DNA of 17,626 nt from Chloroflexota bacterium (lineage in GTDB: Bacteria > Chloroflexota > Dehalococcoidia > SM23-28-2 > RBG-16-64-32), in NCBI GenBank assembly GCA_005880055.1, contig VBJS01000040.1, forward strand, positions 2,630 to 20,255, written 5' to 3'. The translations under genes and the position numbers were made by a program. The notes beneath the pieces are model-generated. The model worked only from the letters and a program-made list of their open reading frames with translations, had not been told where the DNA came from and made no database searches. Of the stretch, positions 1 to 7,036 are shown piece after piece. Each line of letters opens with the position of its first letter. Position 1 is the first letter of the stretch.

Positions 1-1
1 C

Positions 2-181
2 CCGGAGCCTGTGCGCGAGCGCATGCGCAAGGCGGGCGAAGAACGCGGCCCCGCCGAGGGCCAGGCGATGGCGCGAGACATGATCGCCGCCTGCCGCAGC
101 CTAGCCGCCGGCGTCTACCTGGTCCCCTCCTTCGGCCGCTACGATATCGTCGCGGAGCTGATCGCAGACGGCGGGCGATAG
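2..181 (+). CDS. C-terminal fragment of a MetF-like protein (methylenetetrahydrofolate reductase, possibly fused to homocysteine methyltransferase)
   Basis: The frame is open from the window edge to a TAG at 179-181 and gives the last 59 residues of a larger protein. The tail contains GVYLVPSFGRYDIVAELI, which resembles the conserved end of 5,10-methylenetetrahydrofolate reductases and of bifunctional homocysteine S-methyltransferase/MTHFR proteins, where a G-[IV]-[YH]-L-x-x-P-F-x-RY segment is followed by an acidic-ELI ending. The preceding stretch (RMRKAGEERGPAEGQAMARDMIAACR) fits the amphipathic helices before it. If correct, the enzyme makes 5-methyltetrahydrofolate for methionine synthesis in the cytoplasm. 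The catalytic and FAD-binding parts lie outside the window, so the call rests on the last strand and helix only. Confidence 0.6.
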   Translation, partial: PEPVRERMRKAGEERGPAEGQAMARDMIAACRSLAAGVYLVPSFGRYDIVAELIADGGR

Positions 182-211
182 CAAGCATGTCATTCTGACG
201 AAGGAAGAATC

Positions 212-235
212 TGGCGGGGTGGCGAACGCCCGCCA
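212..235 (+). terminator. possible hairpin after the MetF-like gene
   Basis: TGGCGGG (212-218) pairs with CCCGCCA (229-235) around a 10-base loop, about 30 bases after the MetF-like stop. The stem is GC-rich but no T-run follows, so an intrinsic terminator is only a possibility. Confidence 0.25.
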
Positions 236-331
236 CAGGTGCAGGGATTGTCGACAGTCAGTGCTGAGCACTCGGCACTCGGACCTGTGCTATTATCCTG
301 CGTGCATTCCGACCAGGCCCGGAGGCGCCCC

Positions 332-634
332 ATGTACATGGTTGTCCGAACGTATGAGCACGCCGACCCCCGCTTCGGCAACGAGGGCTTCCGGCGAGTA
401 CACGACGAAGTGATCCCCAAGATCAGGGCGATGCCCGGCTTCATCTCCTTCTACTCGGCCTACGATCGGGACCGCGGCACCGTCACGTCGGTGACGGTAT
501 ACGAGACGAGGGAGTCGGCGGAGGAGGCGACGCGACTGGTGGAAGAGTCGGGCCGCCAAAACCTGGCGATCATGGGCACGATGCACCCCACCGCCTGGGT
601 GGGCGAAGTGCTGGTCCACGCCAGCGCCTACTAG
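332..634 (+). CDS. small dimeric alpha/beta-barrel (ABM-like) protein
   Basis: This 100-residue protein begins MYMVVRTYEHADPRFGNEGFRRV. The ATG at 332 is preferred because GGAGG lies at 321-325, six bases upstream; the frame continues further upstream but without comparable signals. The layout is that of one ferredoxin-like alpha/beta unit of the dimeric barrel superfamily: an opening strand (YMVVRTYE), a helix with VIPKIRAMPGFISFYSAYD, a strand with TVTSVTVYETRESAEEATRL, and a final strand. MPGF-[IV]-x-[FY] followed by VTVYET resembles antibiotic-biosynthesis-monooxygenase-like (ABM) proteins, which often have unknown substrates. It is soluble and has no signal peptide. A DCC-family gene starts within about 40 bases downstream. 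The fold call is fairly secure; the enzymatic role is not known. Confidence 0.75.
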   Translation: MYMVVRTYEHADPRFGNEGFRRVHDEVIPKIRAMPGFISFYSAYDRDRGTVTSVTVYETRESAEEATRLVEESGRQNLAIMGTMHPTAWVGEVLVHASAY

Positions 635-669
635 GCGAACGCGCTACGATCCGCGGTCGCGGCGCGCAT

Positions 670-1083
670 CTGCCGGATGGCCAAGACCACCTGGTCATCC
701 TGTTCGACGGCGTCTGCAACTTCTGCAACGCCTCCGTGAACTTCATCATCAGCCACGACCCGCGGGCTCGCTTCCGCTTCGCCGCCCTCCAATCGCCCGC
801 CGGTAAGGAACTCCAGTGCACGTACGGCCTCGACCCTTCTGCGCTCGACACCCTGATCCTCATCGAATACGGGCGGGTCTATACCCGCTCGACGGCTGCC
901 CTGCGCATCGCCCGCCGGCTTTCGGGCGCTTGGCCACTCCTCGGCTCCCTAATCCTCGTCCCGCGGCCGGTCCGCGACTTCCTCTATGACCAATTCGCCG
1001 GCAACCGCTACCGCTGGTTCGGCAAGCGCGAAGATTGCATGACGCCGGGCGCCGAACTGCGGGAACGTTTTCTGTTAGATTAA
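670..1083 (+). CDS. DCC-family (DUF393) thiol-disulfide oxidoreductase, start codon unclear
   Basis: The frame encodes HLVILFDGVCNFCNASVNFIISHDPRARF, carrying the DGVCNxCN motif that names the DCC family, then RFAALQSP, LIEYGRVYTRSTAALRIARRL and a YRWFGKREDC ending. These blocks lie in family order and at normal spacing. Members are small thioredoxin-like proteins with a CxxC pair (here C16 and C19 if counted from 670) and a presumed disulfide-exchange role. The start is a problem. No ATG, GTG or TTG occurs in frame between the preceding gene and the GTG at 736, and starting at 736 would remove the CxxC motif. I give the CTG at 670 (LPDGQDHLVILFDGVC), which yields a family-typical N-terminus, but no Shine-Dalgarno precedes it. 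The ATG at 677 is in the +1 frame relative to the family frame, so a single-base error or frameshift is an alternative. Confidence 0.8.
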   Translation: MPDGQDHLVILFDGVCNFCNASVNFIISHDPRARFRFAALQSPAGKELQCTYGLDPSALDTLILIEYGRVYTRSTAALRIARRLSGAWPLLGSLILVPRPVRDFLYDQFAGNRYRWFGKREDCMTPGAELRERFLLD

Positions 1084-1140
1084 ACGCAGGGGCGCTCCTT
1101 GCCGCGCCCCGTCCAGGTTCCGCTTTCGGAAGGAAGACTG

Positions 1141-2964
1141 ATGCCCTCAAACGCGCACTCAAAGTTCCACTTCTCGCCCCGTCCCAACCGCGCCGGTGAA
1201 ATCCGCTGGGAAGAATGGGGCGACGACGCCTTCCGCAAAGCGCGGGAGACCGGTAAGCCGATCCTCCTCGCGCTCTCGGCCGTCTGGTGCCACTGGTGCC
1301 ACGTGATGGACGAGACGTCCTACTCCGACGAAGGAGTTATCTCGTACATCAACGAGCACTATGTCCCTGTGCGCGTGGACAACGACCAGCGGCCGGATAT
1401 CAATGCCCGCTACAACCTTGGCGGCTGGCCGACGACCGCCTTCCTGACGCCCGACGGCGAGGTGCTGACCGGGGGCACTTACATCCCGCCCGACCAGATG
1501 AAGGATCTGCTGCCCAAAGTGAACGTCTACTATCGAAGCAATAAGGGCGAGGTGGAGCAGAAGGTGGCCGACGCGCGCATCCGGCGTGCCGCCGCGCAGG
1601 GCGAGGCGTCACGGGGCGAGCTATCGCCCGCGGTCTTCGACGTCATTCTCCAGAACATCTCGACCAATTACGACCCCGTCTTCGGCGGCTTTGGTGAGGC
1701 GCCCAAGTTCCCGCACACAGATGCCAACGACCTCCTTCTCTACGCGCACCGCAAGACGCGCGATCCGGACCTCCTTCACATGGCCCGCAAGACGCTGGAG
1801 TTCATGGCCAACGGCGAGGTCTTCGACCAGGAATGGGGCGGTTTCTTCCGTTACGCTACCCGCCGCGACTGGAGCGAGCCCCACTACGAGAAGATGCTGG
1901 AAGACAACGCCAACCTGCTCCGCAACGTGCTCGCCCTCCACCGGATGACGGGCGCCGAGGGCCATGCGGATGTTGCCCGGCGCACAATCGATTACCTGAA
2001 CTGGAAATTGCGCGACGGCGAGCGTGGCTACTTTTACGGCTCGCAGGACGCCGACGAGCAGTTCTACAAGCTCTCCCGCGAAGGCCGGCAGCAGCAGGCG
2101 GAGCCGTACATCGACCGGACCTGCTATACCAGTTGGAATGCCATGGCGGTCTCCGCTTACCTGGAAGCTTCCTGGACGCTTGACCGCCCGGACCTCCGCG
2201 ACGCCGCGCTCAAGACACTCGACTTTCTGTGGGAAGGCCTGCGCGACGCCGAGTCAGGCTCGATGTACCGATACCTTCCTGCCGGGCCCGAAGCGCAACC
2301 GCAGATTCTCGGGTTGCTCGGTGACCAGGCGCATACCGCCCGGGCCTTGCTTGACGCCGCCGAAGTTACCGGCTACTCGGCCTACATCGATCGCGCGCTA
2401 GAACTCGCTCGGCTCCTCGTGCATCGCTTCCTCGACCGCATAGACGCCCGCCCGGCCGGCTTCTTCGACGTCTGGGACGAAGTGCCCGAGCAGGGCCGGC
2501 TCGGCGACCGGCAGAAATCGGTCCAGGACAACGCTGTTTGCGCCGAGGTCTTTCTCCGCCTCGGCCACCTGCTTCGCGACGAGGGAGACATCGAGATTGC
2601 GCAAGGCACGCTGGAGGCGTTCGTCTCTTCAGTGCCACACCTTGGCTACTTTGCCGCCGGATATGCGCGCCAGGTAGACGCGTTCCTCAACCGACCGCCC
2701 GAAATCAACATCGTTGGCAGTCCGTCAGCCGCGGCCGGTCTTGTCCGCGCCGCCCTGCTTCTCGATACGCCTTCTCGCATCGTCCAACTGCTCGACCCGC
2801 AGCGCGACACTGAACGCTTGGAAGCGCTGGCCCTGCCTTCGGCGGCGCCGGTAGCGTATGTCTGCGCGGGTACCGCCTGCTCGCCGCCGGTGACCGAGCC
2901 GGGAGGGCTTAAGGAAGCCGTCGAAGCGCTGCAAACAGCGGGCGTGAGGACCATCGGCCGGTAG
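1141..2964 (+). CDS. DUF255 thioredoxin-like/six-hairpin glycosidase-fold protein (YyaL/SPATA20 type)
   Basis: This 607-residue protein has the family opening (FSPRPNRAGEIRWEEWGDDAFRKARETGKPILL) and the motif VWCHWCHVMDETSY, with CxxC at residues 50 and 53 and the thioredoxin cis-proline region GGWPTT near 96-99. From about 190 onward it carries alpha-hairpin repeats of an (alpha/alpha)-barrel: FGGFGEAPKFP, WGGFFRYATRRDWSEPHYEKMLEDNANLL and SWNAMAVSAYLEAS. A C-terminal VCAGTACSPPVTEP matches the conserved Cys pair at the end of the family. The ATG at 1141 is chosen over the TTG at 1099 because GGAAGGAAG sits just before it and the family begins here. It is somewhat shorter than the usual 650-700 residues. 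Biochemical function is not settled in the family; a redox or carbohydrate role is suggested by fold only. Cytoplasmic. Confidence 0.9.
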   Translation: MPSNAHSKFHFSPRPNRAGEIRWEEWGDDAFRKARETGKPILLALSAVWCHWCHVMDETSYSDEGVISYINEHYVPVRVDNDQRPDINARYNLGGWPTTAFLTPDGEVLTGGTYIPPDQMKDLLPKVNVYYRSNKGEVEQKVADARIRRAAAQGEASRGELSPAVFDVILQNISTNYDPVFGGFGEAPKFPHTDANDLLLYAHRKTRDPDLLHMARKTLEFMANGEVFDQEWGGFFRYATRRDWSEPHYEKMLEDNANLLRNVLALHRMTGAEGHADVARRTIDYLNWKLRDGERGYFYGSQDADEQFYKLSREGRQQQAEPYIDRTCYTSWNAMAVSAYLEASWTLDRPDLRDAALKTLDFLWEGLRDAESGSMYRYLPAGPEAQPQILGLLGDQAHTARALLDAAEVTGYSAYIDRALELARLLVHRFLDRIDARPAGFFDVWDEVPEQGRLGDRQKSVQDNAVCAEVFLRLGHLLRDEGDIEIAQGTLEAFVSSVPHLGYFAAGYARQVDAFLNRPPEINIVGSPSAAAGLVRAALLLDTPSRIVQLLDPQRDTERLEALALPSAAPVAYVCAGTACSPPVTEPGGLKEAVEALQTAGVRTIGR

Positions 2965-2990
2965 CGCGCGTTATTCCGGGGAGGCCGCCT

Positions 2991-3530
2991 ATGACAGAAG
3001 AAAACCTGCAGCGGGTGATGCACGAGATGCCCTACGGACTGTATATCATCGGCTCCAAGGAGGCGGGAACTGGAGACGGCGAGGCCAGGGTCAACGGAAT
3101 GATGGCCGACTGGGTGATGCAGGTGTCCTTCGATCCCCGTCTCGTGGCTGTGTCGTTCGAGAATGACTCGCACACGCTCGGCAATGTGCGAGAGCACCGC
3201 TTCTTCACCGCCAACTTGCTTTCCGCCGACAAAGAGAGCATGGAGCTGGCGCGGCCCTTCGCCCAACCCTACGCCGGCAGCAAGGTGGAAGGGCGTCCGG
3301 CGGCCGAGTCGGAGAAGGTGCATTACAAGCTGGACGGCCTGCCCTATCACCTCACCGCCAAGGGCTGCCCGGTGCTCTCCGGCGCTATGGCCTGGTTTGA
3401 GTGCCAGGCGGAGCAGTTCCTGGAGATCGGCGATCATACGCTGGTCGTCGGCCGCGTCCTTGACGGCGCCGTCGCGCGGCAGGCGGAACCCATGACATCG
3501 ACCTACACCGGCTGGACGTACAGCGGATGA
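2991..3530 (+). CDS. flavin reductase-like FMN-binding protein
   Basis: A 179-residue protein of the split-barrel flavin reductase-like group. Early residues MPYGLYIIGSKE correspond to the first strand; NGMMADWVMQVSFDPRLVAVSFENDSHTLGNVREHRFFTANLLS is the classic flavin-binding core, equivalent to the N-x-x-T-xSWVxQVSFxPP region with the T-x-x-N-I segment that follows it; ECQAEQFLEIGDHTLVVGRVLDG is the second barrel block. Members bind FMN and either use NAD(P)H to reduce it for a partner monooxygenase or act as flavoproteins of unknown substrate. The ATG follows GGGGAGG at about 2978-2984. It lies 26 bases after the DUF255 gene, so the two are probably cotranscribed. The partner cannot be named; the SsuD further along already has its own reductase. 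Confidence 0.88.
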   Translation: MTEENLQRVMHEMPYGLYIIGSKEAGTGDGEARVNGMMADWVMQVSFDPRLVAVSFENDSHTLGNVREHRFFTANLLSADKESMELARPFAQPYAGSKVEGRPAAESEKVHYKLDGLPYHLTAKGCPVLSGAMAWFECQAEQFLEIGDHTLVVGRVLDGAVARQAEPMTSTYTGWTYSG

Positions 3531-3555
3531 GGCCCGACTGTCTCGTCCCGGCGGC

Positions 3556-3659
3556 GTAGGTCGGCGTCTTCAAAACCCAAGTTCCTGCGGCCAGTGAGCT
3601 ATGTCGGCTCGTAGGTAGGCTCTTCAGACCCCTACTTCTCTGGCCTACCTGCATAACGG
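3556..3659. repeat. imperfect direct repeat, two copies of about 50 bases
   Basis: Copy 1 (3556-3607) begins GTAGGTCGGCGTCTTCA and copy 2 (3611-3659) begins GTAGGTAGGCTCTTCA. The similarity continues through ACCC..AGTTC/ACCCCTACTTC, GGCC and a TATGTCGG/CATAACGG ending, with one- to few-base gaps. It fills most of the non-coding gap between the convergent flavin reductase and HIT genes. No open frame of interest crosses it. Confidence 0.5.
3611..3652. terminator. inverted repeat between convergent genes, possible bidirectional terminator
   Basis: GTAGGTAGGC (3611-3620) pairs with GCCTACCTGC (3643-3652): ten pairs including one G-T wobble, around a 22-base loop. It lies between the 3' ends of two convergent genes, the right place for a shared terminator. 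There is no T-run on either side and the loop is long, so the role is uncertain. Confidence 0.35.
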
Positions 3660-3690
3660 CTAAACACCTAGTCCACGCGGGCCGCTGAAG

Positions 3691-4131
3691 CTACCCGCCT
3701 CCATCCAGACGGCCGGGCTTATGACCTGCGAGATTTGCGCGCCGGAGCCGTTCCCGCATCTCGCTGTGGTCCAGCCCCTGCTTCGGCTCCCGGCGATAGA
3801 CTAGCCCTTCCTCCTCGCTCCATTTGGGGATTAGGTGGAAATGCGCATGGAAGACGGTCTGTCCGGCGACAGCCCCGTTGTTAGATAGGATGTTGTAGTT
3901 CTCCAGGCCCAGCGCCGTGGCCACGCGCATGATCGCCGGAAGCATGTCCGCCAAGTAATCATCCGGCAGGTGGCGAATGGTTACCGCGTGCTGCTTGGGG
4001 AAGAAGACGACGTGCCCGCGGGCGAAAGGCTCGAGCGTGTTCAGCACCCCGATAGTCTTCTCCGTCTCGATCGCCTTCTCCACGGTCAGCTCACCTGAGG
4101 CGATGCGGCAGAACAAACAGGACTCCGACAC
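3691..4131 (-). CDS. HIT-family nucleotide hydrolase/transferase
   Basis: A 146-residue histidine-triad protein. The triad HAHFHLIP is at residues 95-101 (H95, H97, H99), and the N-terminal CLFCRI (C5, C8) resembles the zinc-binding Cys pair of Hint-type proteins. ARGHVVFFPKQHAVTIRHLP is the usual core beta segment and ILSNNGAVAGQTVFHAHFH the catalytic loop. Such enzymes cleave adenosine phosphoramidates or dinucleoside polyphosphates in the cytoplasm. I choose the GTG at 4131, giving MSESCLFCRI, because family members begin a few residues before CxFC and because the alternative ATG at 4152 lies inside a four-copy heptamer repeat. The VOC gene ends just upstream, so dinB-VOC-HIT probably form one operon. 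Either start leaves all catalytic residues intact. Confidence 0.9.
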   Translation of the reverse strand: MSESCLFCRIASGELTVEKAIETEKTIGVLNTLEPFARGHVVFFPKQHAVTIRHLPDDYLADMLPAIMRVATALGLENYNILSNNGAVAGQTVFHAHFHLIPKWSEEEGLVYRREPKQGLDHSEMRERLRRANLAGHKPGRLDGGG

Positions 4132-4157
4132 CTGGCACCTGATACCTAACATCTGGC
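4130..4157. repeat. four degenerate heptamer repeats
   Basis: Four consecutive 7-mers read ACCTGGC, ACCTGAT, ACCTAAC, ATCTGGC on the plus strand. They fill the junction between the VOC stop and the HIT start and include the alternative HIT start codon at 4152. Confidence 0.6.
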
Positions 4158-4508
4158 CTACTGCTTGACCAGGCCGATTACGTTACCCTCCGGGTCCTCC
4201 AACCGCGCGATCGTGGGCCCGCCCGGCACGTCGATGGGCTGCATCACCGCCTTGCCGCCCATGCTCTCCGCCTTCGCCAGCGTCTCGTGCAGGTCCACCA
4301 CTTGGACGTAGATGGCGACGTAAGGGCGGTCGCCCTGGACGATTCCGCCGCCCACTCCCGCCTCCGGCCCGCCGATGCCCGGGGCCACAAACCCGTAGTT
4401 CATCGGGTTATCGGCGTTGATCTCCCAGCCGAACAGCGCGCGATAGAACTCTTGCAGGCGCTTTCCGTCTCGCCCGCTTATCTCGAAATGCACCACCGGT
4501 CTCGTCAT
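4158..4508 (-). CDS. VOC-family (glyoxalase/bleomycin-resistance fold) protein
   Basis: A 116-residue single VOC module. It opens with VVHFEISGRDGKRLQEFYRALFGWEI, the typical first strand and helix, with H7 at the first metal-ligand position. It continues through GFVAPG, GVGGGIVQGDRPYVAIYVQVVDLHETLAKAESMGGKAVMQP, and ends IARLEDPEGNVIGLVKQ, where DPEGN-x-[IF]-GL is the family's closing strand with E106 as the likely acidic ligand. Members include dioxygenases, isomerases and resistance proteins; this short 'glyoxalase-like' subgroup rarely has a known substrate. The start is well set by AAGGAG at 4516-4521, seven bases before the ATG. It sits between dinB and HIT on the minus strand. Confidence 0.88.
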   Translation of the reverse strand: MTRPVVHFEISGRDGKRLQEFYRALFGWEINADNPMNYGFVAPGIGGPEAGVGGGIVQGDRPYVAIYVQVVDLHETLAKAESMGGKAVMQPIDVPGGPTIARLEDPEGNVIGLVKQ

Positions 4509-4578
4509 CTCGCATCTCCTTCACCCGGCGCGACCGCATAGCCGAGGTTTTCCAGCCCTGGCGGGCTTGCGCTGGGCA

Positions 4579-5091
4579 TTACCAGTCGTACAGTCGCCTC
4601 ACCGGGACGGCGCCAAGCTGGTGCTTCAGCCGGCGGACCTGCCAGAGGTGTTCTAGGTCGTGCTGCGCCAGCTCGTGTGCCAGCTCGCCAAGCGCCACCT
4701 CGCCGCGGTAGGGATGGCGTCCGACGGCATGCCAGTCGGAATCTGAAAGCATCCAGAGCAGCTCTGTCGTTTGCCGGCGCAGGGCCCGAAATTCCTCGAG
4801 GAATTCCTCCACGTCACCCGACTGGTAGTCGCGCTCCAGCGGCAGGACGTCGACATCCCAGGCCGGGAGTGCGCCGCCTGCGCCGTCCTCAATCGCCGTC
4901 ATCTGCCGCAGCATCAGATCCTCCGCATCGCGCAGGTGCGCGGCCACTTCCTTGAGGCACCACTCGCCCTCCGCCGGCCGCAGACAGAGCGTCTTTTCGT
5001 CCACGCCGTACAACTCCGAGACAATCGAGCTTCCCGCCTCGCGCAGCGCCTTCAGCACCCACCCCTGTGGATCGCGTCGTTCCAAAAACAC
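4579..5091 (-). CDS. DinB-family metal-binding four-helix protein
   Basis: A 170-residue DinB/YfiT-like helical bundle. The motif RPAEGEWCLKEVAAHLRDAEDLML puts H52 on the second helix; near the C-terminus AHELAQHDLEHLWQVRRLKHQLG supplies H144 and H148, completing the three-histidine metal site typical of the superfamily. Some members transfer thiols (mycothiol- or bacillithiol-dependent S-transferases); most are uncharacterised. I choose the GTG at 5091 because family proteins begin close to this helix. The frame runs back to an ATG at 5196, but that would overlap the start of the divergent gene and add 35 non-conserved residues. The VOC gene lies 70 bases downstream on the same strand. The start remains uncertain; the family call is firm. 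Confidence 0.85.
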   Translation of the reverse strand: MFLERRDPQGWVLKALREAGSSIVSELYGVDEKTLCLRPAEGEWCLKEVAAHLRDAEDLMLRQMTAIEDGAGGALPAWDVDVLPLERDYQSGDVEEFLEEFRALRRQTTELLWMLSDSDWHAVGRHPYRGEVALGELAHELAQHDLEHLWQVRRLKHQLGAVPVRRLYDW

Positions 5092-5157
5092 CCGTCCATT
5101 GTATGACCGGCCTCCCTGCGGCGCGATATCTCTCTGTTCCCATCCCTGGTTCTGTGT

Positions 5158-5163
5158 TATACA
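5158..5163. promoter_or_regulatory. candidate -10 element readable on both strands (TATACA / TGTATA)
   Basis: Between the divergent dinB and the secreted dockerin-like gene, TTATACA (5157-5163) reads as a -10 on the plus strand, giving a leader of roughly 25 bases with GGGAAAGGGG before the ATG at 5195. The complement contains TGTATAAC, usable as a -10 toward dinB. No convincing -35 is seen on either side, so this is a candidate only. Confidence 0.35.
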
Positions 5164-5194
5164 TTCGGTCAGTCCCATGTGGGAAAGGGGTGCC

Positions 5195-7036
5195 ATGAAC
5201 CGAATACTCGCTGCCCCCTCTACCGTTGGGCGCGTCGTCCGCCGGTATTGTCGCCTGCCCTCTGTAGTGACGGTAGCACTACTACTAATCGGTGTGGGCG
5301 GCGTACTGGGTGGCGCTCCCAGAGCGTTGGCGGCTGCGCCTCCGAACGATGATTACCCCGGAACCGCCATCGCCTCGCTGCCGTTTTCCGATACACAGGT
5401 CACGACGGACGCGACGCTTCAGGTTGGTGAACCAACGACGACGTGCCTCTTTGGCTCGGCCATGGCTAAGACGGTTTGGTACAGCTACACACCGATCGCG
5501 GACGCGATTATTGTCGCTGATACGGTGGGGAGTGATTTCGATACCGTGCTTGCTGTTTGGTCTCTCAGCGAGTTTCCGGGCGGCGACCTCGGCGAAGTCG
5601 CCTGCAATGACGAGACGGTCTCGTCCAGCCAGTCACGCCTGAGTTTCTCTGCCGAGGCAGGTCGCGCGTACTATTTCCAGGCCGGAGGTTTTCCCTTCGC
5701 GCCTGACACTTCCGGCAGTCTCGTCTTCCACGTGGCCGAGGTGGGGGCCGCCGCCAATGACGATATGATCAACGCCACGCCCATCAGCACGCTTCCCTTC
5801 TCCGATTCTGTCGCCACCTTCGGGGCGACCACCGAGGCCGGGGAACCGCAAACATTCTGCGCTCCCGTCCTGCCGGTGAGCTCAACGGTTTGGTATACCT
5901 TGCCGGCACAAGCCGACGGGTTCATCGAAGTCGACACCTCATCGAGCGATTTCGACACGGTCCTGGCGGTTTGGGCAGAGACCCCGGGCGGATTTAGTGA
6001 AGTGGCGTGCAACAGCGATTTCGGGTTCGACCCAAGGGCGAAGCTTGCCTTTCCCGTGAATGCGGGCACGAACTATTTCATCCAGGTCGGCGGTATCGAA
6101 CAAGGCTTCCTGCCGGCGTCCGGGCTGCTGGAAATCACCGTCTCTGACTACACCTTCCCTGCTTGCCCGCCGCTGAACGTCACCGCCGGCGATCAAGCCG
6201 GTGACGCCACGGGTACGGGAACGAGGCATGACATCGTGGGCCTCGCCGCAGGTACCGATTCGCAGAACCTCTGCGTCCGGATGGACTTTGCCGGGCCGAT
6301 AGACGTCGATGATCCTGACCCTAAGCAGGACCTATTTGGTTACCTGCTGGTAGACACCGACGAAAAAGCAGCGACGGGCATCCAGGGTTTCATGGACAAC
6401 TTGTGTGGCCGTCCGGCGAACCTCGGCGCAGACGTACTCCTGCCTTTCGGCGCCCACTACGGATCGCTTTTGCCGGTCCTCGCTTTTCCGCCGCCACTAC
6501 CCGGCAATACGCCGCCGCCGGCCTCAGTCATCCTGGCGCCGACCAGCGTCACGTTCGTTATTCCCCTGGCCTCGCTGGGCGGCGATAACCGGGTTAACTT
6601 TGGAAGCGTTATCGGCTCCCACCTTCAACCCACCGACTGTATACCTGATGGTGGGTTCGTTCGTTCGGTGCTGCTTGCAGGCGACGCTGACTGCTCAGGC
6701 AGTGTTAACTCTACGGACGCCCTTAAGCTTCTGAGAAGGGCCATCGGCCTTTCGGTGCCTCAAACGCAGCCGTGTCCCGATCTCGGCTCGGGCAGCCCCG
6801 CATTCGGTGATGTCGATTGCAATGCCGGTATCAATTCTGTTGATGCGTTGAAGATCCTGAGGTTCGCCACCGGCCTACCAGTGGCGCCGGTGACAGGTTG
6901 TCCGGTTATCGGTCAGCCCTTATCGACCGTGGACTTCCCTGCAACGGCGGGTCTTTTCTCGACCGCCACAAGCACACGAGCGGGCTGGGCGGACGCCGGC
7001 ATCAGAGCGGCTCAAATAGGCCGGCGCAGAGAGTAA
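5195..7036 (+). CDS. secreted protein with two PPC-like domains and a C-terminal dockerin-like repeat pair
   Basis: A 613-residue exported protein. Residues 1-47 are a Sec signal: basic n-region, hydrophobic 23-40, likely cleavage after ALA. Two homologous domains follow (about 49-183 and 187-319), each with NDD..., LPF-S-D, GEP-x-T-x-C, TVWY, SDFDTVLAVW and EVACN; they resemble bacterial pre-peptidase C-terminal (PPC) domains. Residues 324-490 form an unrecognised beta-rich region with a proline-rich stretch (432-442). Two EF-hand-like dockerin type I repeats follow (about 496-519 and 538-561): GDADCSGSVNSTDALKLL and GDVDCNAGINSVDALKIL, with Asp, Asn and Ser at calcium-loop positions. The last ~40 residues are low in hydrophobic content. 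The ATG at 5195 follows GGGAAAGGGG. It is probably cell-surface or secreted, possibly binding other proteins through the dockerin pair. No catalytic domain is visible. Confidence 0.85.
   Translation: MNRILAAPSTVGRVVRRYCRLPSVVTVALLLIGVGGVLGGAPRALAAAPPNDDYPGTAIASLPFSDTQVTTDATLQVGEPTTTCLFGSAMAKTVWYSYTPIADAIIVADTVGSDFDTVLAVWSLSEFPGGDLGEVACNDETVSSSQSRLSFSAEAGRAYYFQAGGFPFAPDTSGSLVFHVAEVGAAANDDMINATPISTLPFSDSVATFGATTEAGEPQTFCAPVLPVSSTVWYTLPAQADGFIEVDTSSSDFDTVLAVWAETPGGFSEVACNSDFGFDPRAKLAFPVNAGTNYFIQVGGIEQGFLPASGLLEITVSDYTFPACPPLNVTAGDQAGDATGTGTRHDIVGLAAGTDSQNLCVRMDFAGPIDVDDPDPKQDLFGYLLVDTDEKAATGIQGFMDNLCGRPANLGADVLLPFGAHYGSLLPVLAFPPPLPGNTPPPASVILAPTSVTFVIPLASLGGDNRVNFGSVIGSHLQPTDCIPDGGFVRSVLLAGDADCSGSVNSTDALKLLRRAIGLSVPQTQPCPDLGSGSPAFGDVDCNAGINSVDALKILRFATGLPVAPVTGCPVIGQPLSTVDFPATAGLFSTATSTRAGWADAGIRAAQIGRRRE

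Noticed and set aside
2646..3437. 263-codon open frame on the minus strand across the DUF255 and flavin reductase genes
   Set aside because: It is antisense to two genes with clear family motifs, crosses their junction, and its translation shows no recognisable domain. It is a by-product of GC-rich codon use.
3556..3659. CRISPR-like or tRNA-like element
   Set aside because: There are only two imperfect copies without regular spacers, and no cloverleaf arms can be formed.
4952..5194. Upstream extension of the dockerin-like gene to 4952
   Set aside because: The extension overlaps dinB on the other strand; the signal peptide and ribosome-binding site point to the ATG at 5195.
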